Assembly: GCA_900771995.1 (NCBI GenBank) | Contig: CAAGQC010000074.1 | Location: 1-33,066, forward strand | From: Lachnospiraceae bacterium | Lineage (GTDB): Bacteria > Bacillota > Clostridia > Lachnospirales > Lachnospiraceae | Direction: 5' to 3' | DNA length: 33,066 nucleotides | Shown here: positions 14,934 through 22,347 of the stretch, one piece after another | Position numbering within the stretch: position 1 is the stretch's first letter | Layout of the letters: every line of letters starts with the position of its first letter | Made by a program: the position numbers and the translations under genes | The notes under the pieces: generated by a model | What the model was told of the DNA's origin: nothing | Database searches by the model: none | The model's input: the letters and a program-made list of their open reading frames with translations, nothing else

Positions 14934-15443
14934 TTACGCCAGAACTTCCTCAACAGACTTTCCACGATTCTTTGCTACTTCTTCGGGAGCCTTGATCTGG
15001 CTTAAACCGGAGATGGTTGCAAGAACAACGTTCTGCTTATTGTTGGAGCCAAGAGACTTGGTACGGATATTCTTGATACCTGCAAGCTCACAAACGACAC
15101 GAGCGGGACCACCAGCGATGATACCGGTACCTTCGGGAGCCTTCTTCAGTAAAACGTTAGCAGAACCATACTTACCGATGAAATCATGGGTGATGGAATT
15201 GTTCTCATCCAGGTTGATCTCAACGATGTGCTTTACAGCGTCTTCCTTACCCTTACGGATAGCTTCGGGAATTTCTACAGCCTTTCCCAGACCAGCGCCT
15301 ACATGGCCGTTGCCGTCGCCGACTACTACCAGAGCGGTGAATCTCATGTTACGACCACCCTTAACGGTCTTGGTTACACGCTTGATGGTAACAACTTTAT
15401 CATTTAACTCTAACTGGCTTGCATCTATGATTGTGTGTTTCAT
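14934..15443 (-). CDS. rpsE: Ribosomal protein uS5
   Basis: 30S protein at the mRNA entry site, involved in decoding fidelity. 169 residues. It begins MKHTIIDASQLELNDKVVTI, has the double-stranded RNA-binding part TVKGGRNMRFTALVVVGDGN with GAGLGKAVEIPEAIRKG, and the C-terminal lobe GIIAGGPARVVCELAGIKNI. AGAGG precedes the ATG. Position between rplR and rpmD is standard. Confidence 0.98.
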   Translation of the reverse strand: MKHTIIDASQLELNDKVVTIKRVTKTVKGGRNMRFTALVVVGDGNGHVGAGLGKAVEIPEAIRKGKEDAVKHIVEINLDENNSITHDFIGKYGSANVLLKKAPEGTGIIAGGPARVVCELAGIKNIRTKSLGSNNKQNVVLATISGLSQIKAPEEVAKNRGKSVEEVLA

Positions 15444-15464
15444 GGTGTATTCCTCTTTCCTTTC

Positions 15465-15833
15465 CTAGAATTCCAGGCCAGCTTCTCTGGCTGCATCGGC
15501 TAAAGCTGCTACTTTACCCTGATAAATGAAACCGCCACGGTCGAAAACAACTTCCTTGATGCCCTTTTCAATTGCTCTCTTTGCGATAACAGTTCCAAGA
15601 TATGCTGCTGCATCAACGTTATTGGTCTTCTCCAGCTCTGCCTTGATCTCTTTCTCAAGAGTGGATGCAGATACTAAAGTGTTACCAACTGTATCGTCGA
15701 TAATTTGAGCATACATATGATTATTGCTTCTGAACACTGCAAGACGAGGTCTTTCAGCAGTGCCGCTGAAGCGGTTACGAATTTTCATGTGCTTTTTTGC
15801 ACGTACTAACTGTCTGGACTCTTTACTAACCAT
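15465..15833 (-). CDS. rplR: Ribosomal protein uL18
   Basis: 5S rRNA-binding protein of the 50S central protuberance. The start chosen is the ATG at 15833 (MVSKESRQLVRAKKHMKIRN), nine nt from GGAG; an ATG two codons earlier is only three nt away. 122 residues. GTAERPRLAVFRSNNHMYAQ and VFDRGGFIYQGKVAALADAA are characteristic. It lies 20 nt after rplF and 21 nt before rpsE. Confidence 0.97.
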   Translation of the reverse strand: MVSKESRQLVRAKKHMKIRNRFSGTAERPRLAVFRSNNHMYAQIIDDTVGNTLVSASTLEKEIKAELEKTNNVDAAAYLGTVIAKRAIEKGIKEVVFDRGGFIYQGKVAALADAAREAGLEF

Positions 15834-15853
15834 CTTCATACTCTCCTTATCTA

Positions 15854-16396
15854 TTATTTCTTACCAGTCTTACCAACTTTACGTCTGATGGTCTCATCGG
15901 CATACTTGATACCCTTACCCTTGTAAGGCTCAGGTCTTCTCTTGTCGCGGATCTCAGCAGCGTACTGGCCAACTTTTTCTTTGTCGATACCCTTAACGAT
16001 GATCACGTTCTGGCCTTCTACTACAGCTTCAATGCCTTCAGGATCGATCATCTCTACGGGATGAGAGTAACCAAGGTTCAGGGTCAGCTTATTGCCGGAC
16101 TTAGCAGCTCTGTAACCAACACCATTTACTTCCAGCTTCTTCTGATAGCCTTCGGTAACACCTACTACCATGTTGTGGATCAGAGTTCTGGTCAGACCGT
16201 GAAGAGACTTCATCTTCTTCAGATCGTTGGGTCTGCTTACGAGAACTTCTGTACCTTCTACTTTGATTTCCATCTCAGAGGGTAATACTCTTACCAGAGT
16301 ACCCTTGGGACCTTTCACAGTCACTTTATTATTTTCTGCAACTTCTACAGTAACACCTGCGGGAATTGCGATTGGCATTCTACCTATTCTGGACAT
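15854..16396 (-). CDS. rplF: Ribosomal protein uL6
   Basis: 50S protein near the factor-binding (sarcin-ricin) region. 180 residues with two related alpha/beta halves. It begins MSRIGRMPIAIPAGVTVEVA and has VKGPKGTLVRVLPSEM, LTRTLIHNMVVGVTEGYQKK, and the C-terminal signature PEPYKGKGIKYADETIRRKV. AGGAGG precedes the ATG. A structured 127-nt spacer separates it from rpsH. Confidence 0.98.
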   Translation of the reverse strand: MSRIGRMPIAIPAGVTVEVAENNKVTVKGPKGTLVRVLPSEMEIKVEGTEVLVSRPNDLKKMKSLHGLTRTLIHNMVVGVTEGYQKKLEVNGVGYRAAKSGNKLTLNLGYSHPVEMIDPEGIEAVVEGQNVIIVKGIDKEKVGQYAAEIRDKRRPEPYKGKGIKYADETIRRKVGKTGKK

Positions 16397-16437
16397 GCCC
16401 GTACCTCCTAATTATATAGAAAACAATAGTTACACAG

Positions 16438-16526
16438 GAGAATTCCGCAAGGAATTCTCTTAGAGACGAAACTTAATAATTCTTAAGCGGCGTCTTTTGA
16501 CGCTTTAGAATTATTTTTCGTCTTTA
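16438..16526 (-). repeat. Two-hairpin element, copy B, after rpsH
   Basis: It starts at the rpsH TGG-TAA stop. On the transcribed strand the first hairpin is nested: AGACGAAA/TTTCGTCT, AATAATTCT/AGAATTATT and GCGTC/GACGC with loop AAAA (16464-16523). The second is GAGAATTCC/GGAATTCTC with loop TTGC (16438-16459). Order, spacing and sequence match the copy after rpsN; differences keep pairing. No T-run, so terminator function is unlikely. Confidence 0.8.
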
Positions 16527-16925
16527 CCAAACGAATGCTAATACTTCGCCGCCAACCTGAAGCTCACGAGCCTTCTTGTCGGTGATAACACCCTGGTTGG
16601 TAGAGATAATAGCAATACCCAGACCGCCAAGAACCTTAGGCAGATCTTCCTTGCCAGCGTATACACGTAAGCCGGGCTTGGAGATTCTCTTAATACCGGA
16701 GATGATCTTCTCGTTCTTGTCTGCGCCGTACTTCAGAGTGATGTGGATGGTCTTGAAACCACCGTCTTCAACGATGTCGTACTTCTTAATATATCCCTCG
16801 TCCAGCAGAATCTGTGCGATAGCCAGCTTCATCTTGGAAGAAGGTACGTCTACGGTGTCGTGTTTTGCAGTATTTGCATTACGGATTCTTGTAAGCATAT
16901 CTGCGATAGGATCGCTCATTGTCAT
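16524..16925 (-). CDS. rpsH: Ribosomal protein uS8
   Basis: Primary 16S rRNA-binding protein of the 30S platform; in E. coli it also represses the spc operon. 133 residues: SDPIADMLTRIRNANTAKHD, RISKPGLRVYAGKEDLPKVL, and the C-terminal GLGIAIISTNQGVITDKKAR, ending LAFVW. The start is the ATG at 16925 with GGAGG ten nt upstream; a second ATG two codons on is farther. It is flanked on both sides by related two-hairpin elements. Confidence 0.98.
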   Translation of the reverse strand: MTMSDPIADMLTRIRNANTAKHDTVDVPSSKMKLAIAQILLDEGYIKKYDIVEDGGFKTIHITLKYGADKNEKIISGIKRISKPGLRVYAGKEDLPKVLGGLGIAIISTNQGVITDKKARELQVGGEVLAFVW

Positions 16926-17039
16926 GATTTAGTTTCCTCCTTATTATTTGACTTGAATCATGCTAAGTACATACACTTTGTATATACCATCTATATTATA
17001 AGATTACTCTTATAAACTAAGTTAAATCTTTTTGCTCCT

Positions 17040-17131
17040 GAGAATTTTGCTATGCAAAATTCTCTTAGAGACGAAACTTAGTAATTCTTAGGCGGCGTCT
17101 TTCGACGCCATAGAATTACTTTTCGTCTTTA
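17040..17131 (-). repeat. Two-hairpin element, copy A, after rpsN
   Basis: It starts at the rpsN TGG-TAA stop. On the transcribed strand the first hairpin is AGACGAAA/TTTCGTCT, GTAATTCT/AGAATTAC and GGCGTC/GACGCC with a GAAA tetraloop (17069-17128). The second is GAGAATTTTGC/GCAAAATTCTC with loop ATA (17040-17064). It is about 80% identical to the element after rpsH. After it, 16926-17039 holds only A/T-rich sequence and the rpsH ribosome binding site. Confidence 0.8.
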
Positions 17132-17314
17132 CCAGGAAGCTTTCTTAACTCCGGGAATCTCGCCCTTGTAAGCCAGTTCACGGAAGCAAACACGGCAAAT
17201 TCCGTATTTTCTCAGTACAGAGTGGGGACGACCACAAATCTTGCAACGGGTATAAGCCTGAGTAGAGAACTTAGGTTTGCGCTGCTGTTTAATCTTCATT
17301 GATGTCTTTGCCAT
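17129..17314 (-). CDS. rpsN: Ribosomal protein uS14, zinc-binding type
   Basis: 30S head protein. 61 residues, the short zinc form (often called RpsZ), with ligands C24, C27, C40 and C43 in TRCKICGRPHSVLRKYGICR and VCFREL. It ends GEIPGVKKASW. GGAGG precedes the ATG. The gene lies between rplE and rpsH, the usual place. A zinc-independent paralog is not seen in the window. Confidence 0.98.
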   Translation of the reverse strand: MAKTSMKIKQQRKPKFSTQAYTRCKICGRPHSVLRKYGICRVCFRELAYKGEIPGVKKASW

Positions 17315-17332
17315 CAGAATTTACCTCCTTGA

Positions 17333-17872
17333 TTACTTTGCGAAAGGCATGTTGAACAGTCTCAGCAGCTCACGTGCCTCTTCGTCGGTCTTAGCAGTTG
17401 TTACGAAAATGATATCCATACCTCTGGTCTTGTCGATCTTATCGTACTCGATCTCAGGGAAGATGAACTGCTCTTTGATACCGAGTGCATAGTTACCTCT
17501 GCCGTCGAATGCGTTAGGGTTAACGCCTCTGAAGTCACGGACACGAGGAAGAGCGAGGTTAACCAGACGATCCAGGAACTCATACATCTTCTCACCACGC
17601 AGAGTGGTCTTACATCCGATAGGCATACCCTCACGGATCTTGAAGTTTGCTACGGAATTCTTAGCCTTGGTCAGAACTGCCTTCTGTCCGGTGATAGCTT
17701 CCATATCAGCAACTGCATTCTCAAGGATCTTAGCGTTTTCTTTTGCTTCACCAACACCCATGTTGATAACGATCTTGTCGAGCTTGGGAACTTCCATTAC
17801 ATTAGCGTAACCGAACTTCTTGGTCATAGCATCGACGATCTCATTGTTATATAAATCTTTCAGTCTGCTCAC
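17333..17872 (-). CDS. rplE: Ribosomal protein uL5
   Basis: 5S rRNA-binding protein that contacts P-site tRNA. 179 residues. Start is a GTG at 17872 with GGAGG eight nt upstream. Motifs: PKLDKIVINMGVGEAKENAK, ITGQKAVLTKAKNSVANFKI, REGMPIGCKTTLRGEKMYEF, LPRVRDFRGVNPNAFDGRGN. It follows rplX by 23 nt and precedes rpsN by 18 nt. Confidence 0.98.
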   Translation of the reverse strand: MSRLKDLYNNEIVDAMTKKFGYANVMEVPKLDKIVINMGVGEAKENAKILENAVADMEAITGQKAVLTKAKNSVANFKIREGMPIGCKTTLRGEKMYEFLDRLVNLALPRVRDFRGVNPNAFDGRGNYALGIKEQFIFPEIEYDKIDKTRGMDIIFVTTAKTDEEARELLRLFNMPFAK

Positions 17873-17895
17873 TTATATTTCCTCCTTCCTATTGA

Positions 17896-18207
17896 TTAGT
17901 CAATCACTTCGCCTGTTGACTTTGCGAAACGTACTTTCTTGCCGTCTTCAACCTTGAAGCCAACTCTTGTGGTCTTGCCTTTTACAACAAGCATAACGTT
18001 TGAAATATCAATAGGAGCTTCTTTCTCAACAATACCGCCATTGGGGTTTGCCTGAGAAGGCTTTGCATGCTTTGTGATCTTGTTAACGCCCTCAACCAGG
18101 ACTTTATGATTCTTTACGTCTACAGAGAGAACCTTGCCCTCTGTACCTAAGTCTTTACCAGCGATAACCTTAACGGTGTCGCCCTTCTTAATTTTCATTG
18201 TAGACAT
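17896..18207 (-). CDS. rplX: Ribosomal protein uL24
   Basis: 50S assembly initiator near the exit tunnel, with an N-terminal KOW motif: MKIKKGDTVKVIAGKDLGTE followed by GKVLSVDVKNHKVLVEGVNK. 103 residues. The ATG at 18207 is seven nt from GGAGG. It is preceded by rplN by 12 nt. Confidence 0.98.
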   Translation of the reverse strand: MSTMKIKKGDTVKVIAGKDLGTEGKVLSVDVKNHKVLVEGVNKITKHAKPSQANPNGGIVEKEAPIDISNVMLVVKGKTTRVGFKVEDGKKVRFAKSTGEVID

Positions 18208-18219
18208 GTGGCAACCTCC

Positions 18220-18588
18220 TTATAATACTTCGGGAGCCAGGGAAACAATTTTCATGAACTGTTTCTCACGAAGCTCTCTTGCAACCGGCCCAAAGATACG
18301 GGTTCCTCTGGGAGTCTTGTCATCTTTGATGATAACTGCAGCGTTCTCATCAAACTTGATGTAAGAACCGTCTTTACGACGAGCGCCCTTTACGGAACGA
18401 ACTACAACTGCCTTTACTACATCACCTTTTTTTACAACGCCACCTGGTGTTGCATCTTTAACGGAAGCAACAATCACGTCGCCGATCTGTGCATATCTTC
18501 TGGTAGAACCGCCCATAACACGAATGCAAAGTAACTCTTTTGCGCCGGTGTTATCAGCAACTTTCAGTCTACTTTCCTGCTGAACCAT
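18220..18588 (-). CDS. rplN: Ribosomal protein uL14
   Basis: 50S intersubunit-face protein. 122 residues, the family length: MVQQESRLKVADNTGAKELL, CIRVMGGSTRRYAQIGDVIV, GDVVKAVVVRSVKGARRKDG, and the C-terminal RIFGPVARELREKQFMKIVS. GGAGG is well placed. Between rpsQ and this gene lies a hairpin-rich 73-nt spacer. Confidence 0.98.
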   Translation of the reverse strand: MVQQESRLKVADNTGAKELLCIRVMGGSTRRYAQIGDVIVASVKDATPGGVVKKGDVVKAVVVRSVKGARRKDGSYIKFDENAAVIIKDDKTPRGTRIFGPVARELREKQFMKIVSLAPEVL

Positions 18589-18672
18589 GTTATTCCTCCT
18601 TCACCGCTTCCGCGGTTTCTTACAAACTTAATTTAATCGGCTTATTTAGCCGAAGCCAAATTTATTTGGCTT
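18589..18672 (-). other. rpsQ-rplN junction hairpins
   Basis: Three perfect hairpins in 70 nt: AAGCCAAAT/ATTTGGCTT (18653-18672), with the rpsQ stop codon at its tip; CGGCT/AGCCG (18638-18652); ACCGC/GCGGT (18603-18616), with GNRA loop GGAA on the transcribed strand. The last lies just before the rplN ribosome binding site. Confidence 0.55.
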
Positions 18673-18916
18673 TTTCTACGATCTCAACAAGTCTCCATCT
18701 CTTGTCCTTGGACAGGGGTCTTGTCTCCATAACCTTAACGATATCGCCAATGTTGCACTCGTTATTCTCGTCATGAGCCTTCAGCTTGTAGGTGTCCTTT
18801 ACGATCTTTTTGTAAAGGGGATGCTTAACATGCTCTTCGATTGCAACTACAATAGTTTTATCCATCTTATTACTGATAACCTTACCAGTACGTGTTTTTC
18901 TCAAATTTCTTTCCAC
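18662..18916 (-). CDS. rpsQ: Ribosomal protein uS17
   Basis: Primary 16S-binding 30S protein with an OB fold. 84 residues: RNLRKTRTGKVISNKMDKTI, VVAIEEHVKHPLYKKIVKDT, VKVMETRPLSKDKRWRLVEI. The start is GTG at 18916 with AAGGAG upstream. It is 30 nt after rpmC. Its last codons form one arm of a stem whose loop contains the stop codon. Confidence 0.97.
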   Translation of the reverse strand: MERNLRKTRTGKVISNKMDKTIVVAIEEHVKHPLYKKIVKDTYKLKAHDENNECNIGDIVKVMETRPLSKDKRWRLVEIVEKAK

Positions 18917-18946
18917 GGTTTGATCTCCTTTCTACGCACCCACGCG

Positions 18947-19150
18947 TTACGCTCTAGCCTTCTCGGTGATAACAGTCTGAATACGTGCAATGTTTCTTCT
19001 AACTTCTTTGATTCTTGCAGTATTGTCTAACTGATTGGTTGCGTTCTGGAATCTCAAATTGAAAAGTTCTTTTTTAGCAGCTACCAGCTCCTGTGCCAGT
19101 TCTGCATCGGACTTTGTCTTCAATTCTTCTACAAATTTATTTGATTTCAT
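18947..19150 (-). CDS. rpmC: Ribosomal protein uL29
   Basis: Small helical 50S protein at the exit-tunnel rim, part of the SRP and trigger-factor docking area. 67 residues forming two long helices: SDAELAQELVAAKKELFNLR and FQNATNQLDNTARIKEVRRN. Its ATG overlaps the rplP stop by four bases (ATGA), so translational coupling is likely. Confidence 0.97.
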   Translation of the reverse strand: MKSNKFVEELKTKSDAELAQELVAAKKELFNLRFQNATNQLDNTARIKEVRRNIARIQTVITEKARA

Positions 19151-19578
19151 TCTGTCACACCGCCTTCCACATCTGCCTTAGCAATGATCTTACACTTACA
19201 AGGGAGCTTGTGCATAGCAAGACGTAATGCTTCACGAGCGTCCTCTTCGGGAACACCAGCGATCTCGAACATTACACGTCCGGGCTTAACAACTGCTACC
19301 CAGCAATCTACAGCGCCTTTACCGGAACCCATACGAGTACCGAGAGGCTTTACAGTTACGGGCTTATCGGGGAAAATCTTAATCCATACTTTACCGGTAC
19401 GCTTGGTATAACGGGTAAGCGCAATACGGGCTGCCTCAATCTGATTAGACTTGATCCAGCAGGGTTCTGTGGCAACCAGACCAAATTCGCCATATGCCAG
19501 GGTGTTACCTCTGGAAGCTTTTCCGGCCATGGATCCACGGAACTGTTTACGACGTTTTACTCTCTTCGGCATTAACAT
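19147..19578 (-). CDS. rplP: Ribosomal protein uL16
   Basis: 50S protein near the A-site tRNA elbow. 143 residues: MPKRVKRRKQFRGSMAGKAS, ALTRYTKRTGKVWIKIFPDK, TRMGSGKGAVDCWVAVVKPG, VMFEIAGVPEEDAREALRLA. The start MLMPKR overlaps the rpsC stop by one base (TAATG). It overlaps rpmC at its 3' end, so three genes are tightly coupled. Confidence 0.98.
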   Translation of the reverse strand: MLMPKRVKRRKQFRGSMAGKASRGNTLAYGEFGLVATEPCWIKSNQIEAARIALTRYTKRTGKVWIKIFPDKPVTVKPLGTRMGSGKGAVDCWVAVVKPGRVMFEIAGVPEEDAREALRLAMHKLPCKCKIIAKADVEGGVTE

Positions 19579-20237
19579 TATTTATCGCTCCCTTCCATCT
19601 GATTTCCTTTTGTAGGAAGTATCTCGCCTTTATAAATCCAAACTTTAACTCCAACTTTACCATAGGTGGTGTTTGCTTCAGCAAAACCATAATCGATATC
19701 TGCTCTCAGGGTCTGCAGCGGAATGGTTCCCTCGCTGTAGAACTCAGCACGAGCGATATCAGCACCGCCCAGACGACCAGAACAGCAGGTCTTGATACCC
19801 ATAGCACCAGACTTCATGGTTCTGCCCATGCAGGACTTCATTGCACGTCTGAAGGATACACGGTTCTCCAGCTGCTGAGCGATGTTCTCAGCTACCAGCT
19901 GTGCATCTCTGTCAGGTCTCTTGATCTCTTTGATGTCAACCATAACCTTCTTGTCGGTTAACTTGGAGAGCTCTTTCTTGGTTACTTCGATCTCAGCACC
20001 GCCCTTACCGATTACAACACCGGGCTTAGCAGTATAGATGATAACCTTTACTCTGTCAGATGCTCTTTCGATCTCGATCTTGGAAACACCTGCACTGTAT
20101 AATTTCTTCTTCAGGAACTTTCTGATGTTGTAGTCTTCTACCAGATAATCAGAAAACTCTGCATCAGCGTACCACTTGGAATCCCAATCTTTAATAACAC
20201 CGACTCTCAGGCCGTGAGGATTAACTTTCTGTCCCAT
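19578..20237 (-). CDS. rpsC: Ribosomal protein uS3
   Basis: 30S protein at the mRNA entry tunnel with helicase-related activity together with S4 and S5. 219 residues. N-terminal MGQKVNPHGLRVGVIKDWDS; KH-domain GKGGAEIEVTKKELSKL (about 76-92, following KPGVVI); C-terminal domain MKSCMGRTMKSGAMGIKTCC and GRLGGADIARAEFYSEGTIP. Its ribosome binding site (AAGGAG) is 12 nt from the ATG. Confidence 0.98.
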   Translation of the reverse strand: MGQKVNPHGLRVGVIKDWDSKWYADAEFSDYLVEDYNIRKFLKKKLYSAGVSKIEIERASDRVKVIIYTAKPGVVIGKGGAEIEVTKKELSKLTDKKVMVDIKEIKRPDRDAQLVAENIAQQLENRVSFRRAMKSCMGRTMKSGAMGIKTCCSGRLGGADIARAEFYSEGTIPLQTLRADIDYGFAEANTTYGKVGVKVWIYKGEILPTKGNQMEGSDK

Positions 20238-20259
20238 AAACTTTTAATAGCTCCTTTCC

Positions 20260-20649
20260 CTACTTCTTCTCATCAAGAACGATGGTAATGTGGCTCATTC
20301 TCTTTTCGATTCTATAAGCTCTGCCCTGTGCTCTGGGCTTTACTCTCTTCATGGTAGGTCCTTTGTTTGCAAAGCACTCTGCAACATAAAGGTTCTCGGT
20401 ATTCATACCGTTGTTGTTTTCAGCGTTAGCGATTGCTGACTCAAGCAGCTTCTTGATCAGGCTGGAAGCATATCTGGGATTGTACTCCAGAATACCAAGT
20501 GCAGTCTGTACATCTTTGCCTCTGATGGCATCTAATACGAAACAAGCCTTCTGAACAGATACTCTTGCGTAAGACAGCTTAGCTGAAGGTCTTGTATCTT
20601 TCTGAGCGTTTCTTTCTCTCTTAATTTGGGATCTATGTCCTTTAGCCAT
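20260..20649 (-). CDS. rplV: Ribosomal protein uL22
   Basis: 50S protein lining the exit tunnel; its beta-hairpin is a macrolide-resistance site. 129 residues: SQIKRERNAQKDTRPSAKLS, YARVSVQKACFVLDAIRGKD, LYVAECFANKGPTMKRVKPR, AQGRAYRIEKRMSHITIVLD. The hairpin region (KGPTMKRVKPRAQGRAYRI) looks wild type. GGAGG is well placed. An internal promoter lies upstream. Confidence 0.98.
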   Translation of the reverse strand: MAKGHRSQIKRERNAQKDTRPSAKLSYARVSVQKACFVLDAIRGKDVQTALGILEYNPRYASSLIKKLLESAIANAENNNGMNTENLYVAECFANKGPTMKRVKPRAQGRAYRIEKRMSHITIVLDEKK

Positions 20650-20784
20650 AGATTTGGTCCTCCTTTCAAACTGAAACCGCGCAACGCACCCGTGTGTTTC
20701 CTAAGTGCTGCGCACAAAAATATCCCGTCTTCTTTCCTCTTTCGAGGGAAGACCCTCGGGAGAGCGCATAGCTCTCCCAGCCAT
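20650..20784 (-). promoter_or_regulatory. Structured leader before rplV
   Basis: About 135 nt of untranslated RNA from the internal promoter to rplV. It has GGGAGAGC/GCTCTCCC (20758-20778), then a two-part stem GTCTTC/GAAGAC and CCTC/GAGG with a GAAA tetraloop (20727-20753), then GCGCA/TGCGC with inner GCAC/GTGC closer to rplV. No T-run, so not a simple terminator. A regulatory role is inference. Confidence 0.5.
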
Positions 20785-20790
20785 CTATAA

Positions 20791-20819
20791 AAGATAGCAT
20801 ATTTTTAGCTCCAGGTCAA
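20791..20819 (-). promoter_or_regulatory. Internal sigma-A promoter between rpsS and rplV
   Basis: TTGACC (20819-20814) and TATCTT (20796-20791) on the minus strand are 17 nt apart. It begins nine nt after the rpsS stop. It would boost rplV and everything downstream relative to rpsJ-rpsS. Confidence 0.6.
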
Positions 20820-20827
20820 CAATAAAA

Positions 20828-21109
20828 TTATCTAACCTTGGATTTCTTCTCGTCCTTGCCGTGACCTCTGAAGGTTCTGGTTGCAACGAACTCACCGAGC
20901 TTGTGGCCAACCATATCCTCAGTAACGTATACGGGAACATGCTTTCTACCATCATGAACAGCAATCGTATGTCCTACGAAGGAAGGGAAAATTGTAGAAC
21001 GACGGGACCAGGTCTTAATAACCTGCTTCTGTCCTGATGCATTTAAAGCGTCGACTTTCTTTAACAGGCTTGCGTCTGCGAAAGGTCCTTTTTTCAGTGA
21101 TCTAGCCAT
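20828..21109 (-). CDS. rpsS: Ribosomal protein uS19
   Basis: 30S head protein contacting A-site tRNA. 93 residues: MARSLKKGPFADASLLKKVD, IKTWSRRSTIFPSFVGHTIA, VHDGRKHVPVYVTEDMVGHK, LGEFVATRTFRGHGKDEKKS. GGAGG precedes the ATG. It follows rplB by 16 nt. Confidence 0.98.
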   Translation of the reverse strand: MARSLKKGPFADASLLKKVDALNASGQKQVIKTWSRRSTIFPSFVGHTIAVHDGRKHVPVYVTEDMVGHKLGEFVATRTFRGHGKDEKKSKVR

Positions 21110-21125
21110 GATCTTTCCTCCTTAA

Positions 21126-21968
21126 CTATTTGATTGCTCTGCCGTCACGTCTTCTTACGATCAGCTTGTTGGAAGCCTTCTTAGATTTACGTGTCTTCAG
21201 ACCAAGAGCAGGTTTACCCCAAGGTGTGCTGGGGCCGGGACGACCGATACCGGTCTTACCTTCACCACCACCATGAGGATGGTCGTTGGGGTTCATGACG
21301 GAACCACGTACGGTGGGACGGATGCCCATGTGACGCTTACGTCCGGCTTTACCGATCTTAACCAGGCTATGATCAACGTTACCTACAACACCAACAGTTG
21401 CACGGCAAACCAGGGGAACCATTCTCATCTCACCAGAGGGAAGACGAAGAGTAGCGTACTTACCTTCTTTTGCCATCAGCTGTGCGCTGTTACCAGCAGA
21501 ACGAACCAGCTGGCCGCCCTTGCCGGGATATAACTCAACATTGTGTACCTGAGTACCTACAGGGATCTCAGACAGAGGTAAGCAGTTACCTACTCTGACT
21601 TCGGCCTCTGCACCGTTCATAACCTTCATTCCGTCGGTCAGACCTTCGGGAGCGAGGATATAGGACTTGGTACCATCTTCGTAGCAGATCAGCGCGATGT
21701 TTGCTGTTCTGTTAGGATCGTACTCGATACCGATTACGGTAGCAGGGATGCCATCCTTGTATCTCTTGAAATCAATGATTCTGTATTTTCTTCTGGAACC
21801 GCCGCCGCGATGTCTTACAGTGATCTTACCCTGATTGTTACGGCCGGAGTTCTTCTTCAAGGAAACACACAGGCTCTTCTCGGGAGAGGTCTTGGTGATC
21901 TCAGAGAAGTCAGAACCAGTCATGTTTCTTCTGGAAGGTGTATAGGGGTTGTATGTCTTAATTCCCAT
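21126..21968 (-). CDS. rplB: Ribosomal protein uL2
   Basis: Core 50S protein needed for subunit association and the peptidyl-transferase centre. The start is the ATG at 21968 (MGIKTYNPYTPSRRNMTGSD) with AAAGGAG upstream; 280 residues, near the usual 275-280. Motifs: GRNNQGKITVRHRGGGSRRK, RLPSGEMRMVPLVCRATVGV, and the C-terminal RGSVMNPNDHPHGGGEGKTG with the conserved histidine region. Standard position between rplW and rpsS. Confidence 0.98.
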   Translation of the reverse strand: MGIKTYNPYTPSRRNMTGSDFSEITKTSPEKSLCVSLKKNSGRNNQGKITVRHRGGGSRRKYRIIDFKRYKDGIPATVIGIEYDPNRTANIALICYEDGTKSYILAPEGLTDGMKVMNGAEAEVRVGNCLPLSEIPVGTQVHNVELYPGKGGQLVRSAGNSAQLMAKEGKYATLRLPSGEMRMVPLVCRATVGVVGNVDHSLVKIGKAGRKRHMGIRPTVRGSVMNPNDHPHGGGEGKTGIGRPGPSTPWGKPALGLKTRKSKKASNKLIVRRRDGRAIK

Positions 21969-22047
21969 TACTGTATCTCCTTTACGATGATTTTTTGCGC
22001 GAGCACTTCTGTGCCGCATACCTGAATCTCAAGCAGTAGCTTTGACC

Positions 22048-22347
22048 TTACAGACCTGCGAAGATCTCGATCTCTTTGCTATCTGCGGTCAACTGAACAA
22101 TAGCCTTCTTGGTCTTGGCAGTCTTGCCGGTAACCATTCCACGTCTCTTGTTCTTACCATCCATATTGATGGTGTTAACACTCTTAACCTTGGTACCTTC
22201 GAACATCTTCTCAACAGCCTCTTTGATCTGAGACTTGTTAGCTTCGGTGTGAACGAGGAAGGTGTACTTCTTCTCGCCCATGCCAGCCATGCTCTTCTCG
22301 GTAATAACGGGTTTGAGGATTACATCATAGTATTTAATATCAGCCAT
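22048..22347 (-). CDS. rplW: Ribosomal protein uL23
   Basis: Exit-tunnel rim protein, docking site for trigger factor and SRP. 99 residues: MADIKYYDVILKPVITEKSM, YTFLVHTEANKSQIKEAVEK, VKSVNTINMDGKNKRRGMVT. Its ATG overlaps the rplD stop by one base (TAATG). A 79-nt spacer with a GCAC/GTGC hairpin follows before rplB. Confidence 0.98.
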   Translation of the reverse strand: MADIKYYDVILKPVITEKSMAGMGEKKYTFLVHTEANKSQIKEAVEKMFEGTKVKSVNTINMDGKNKRRGMVTGKTAKTKKAIVQLTADSKEIEIFAGL

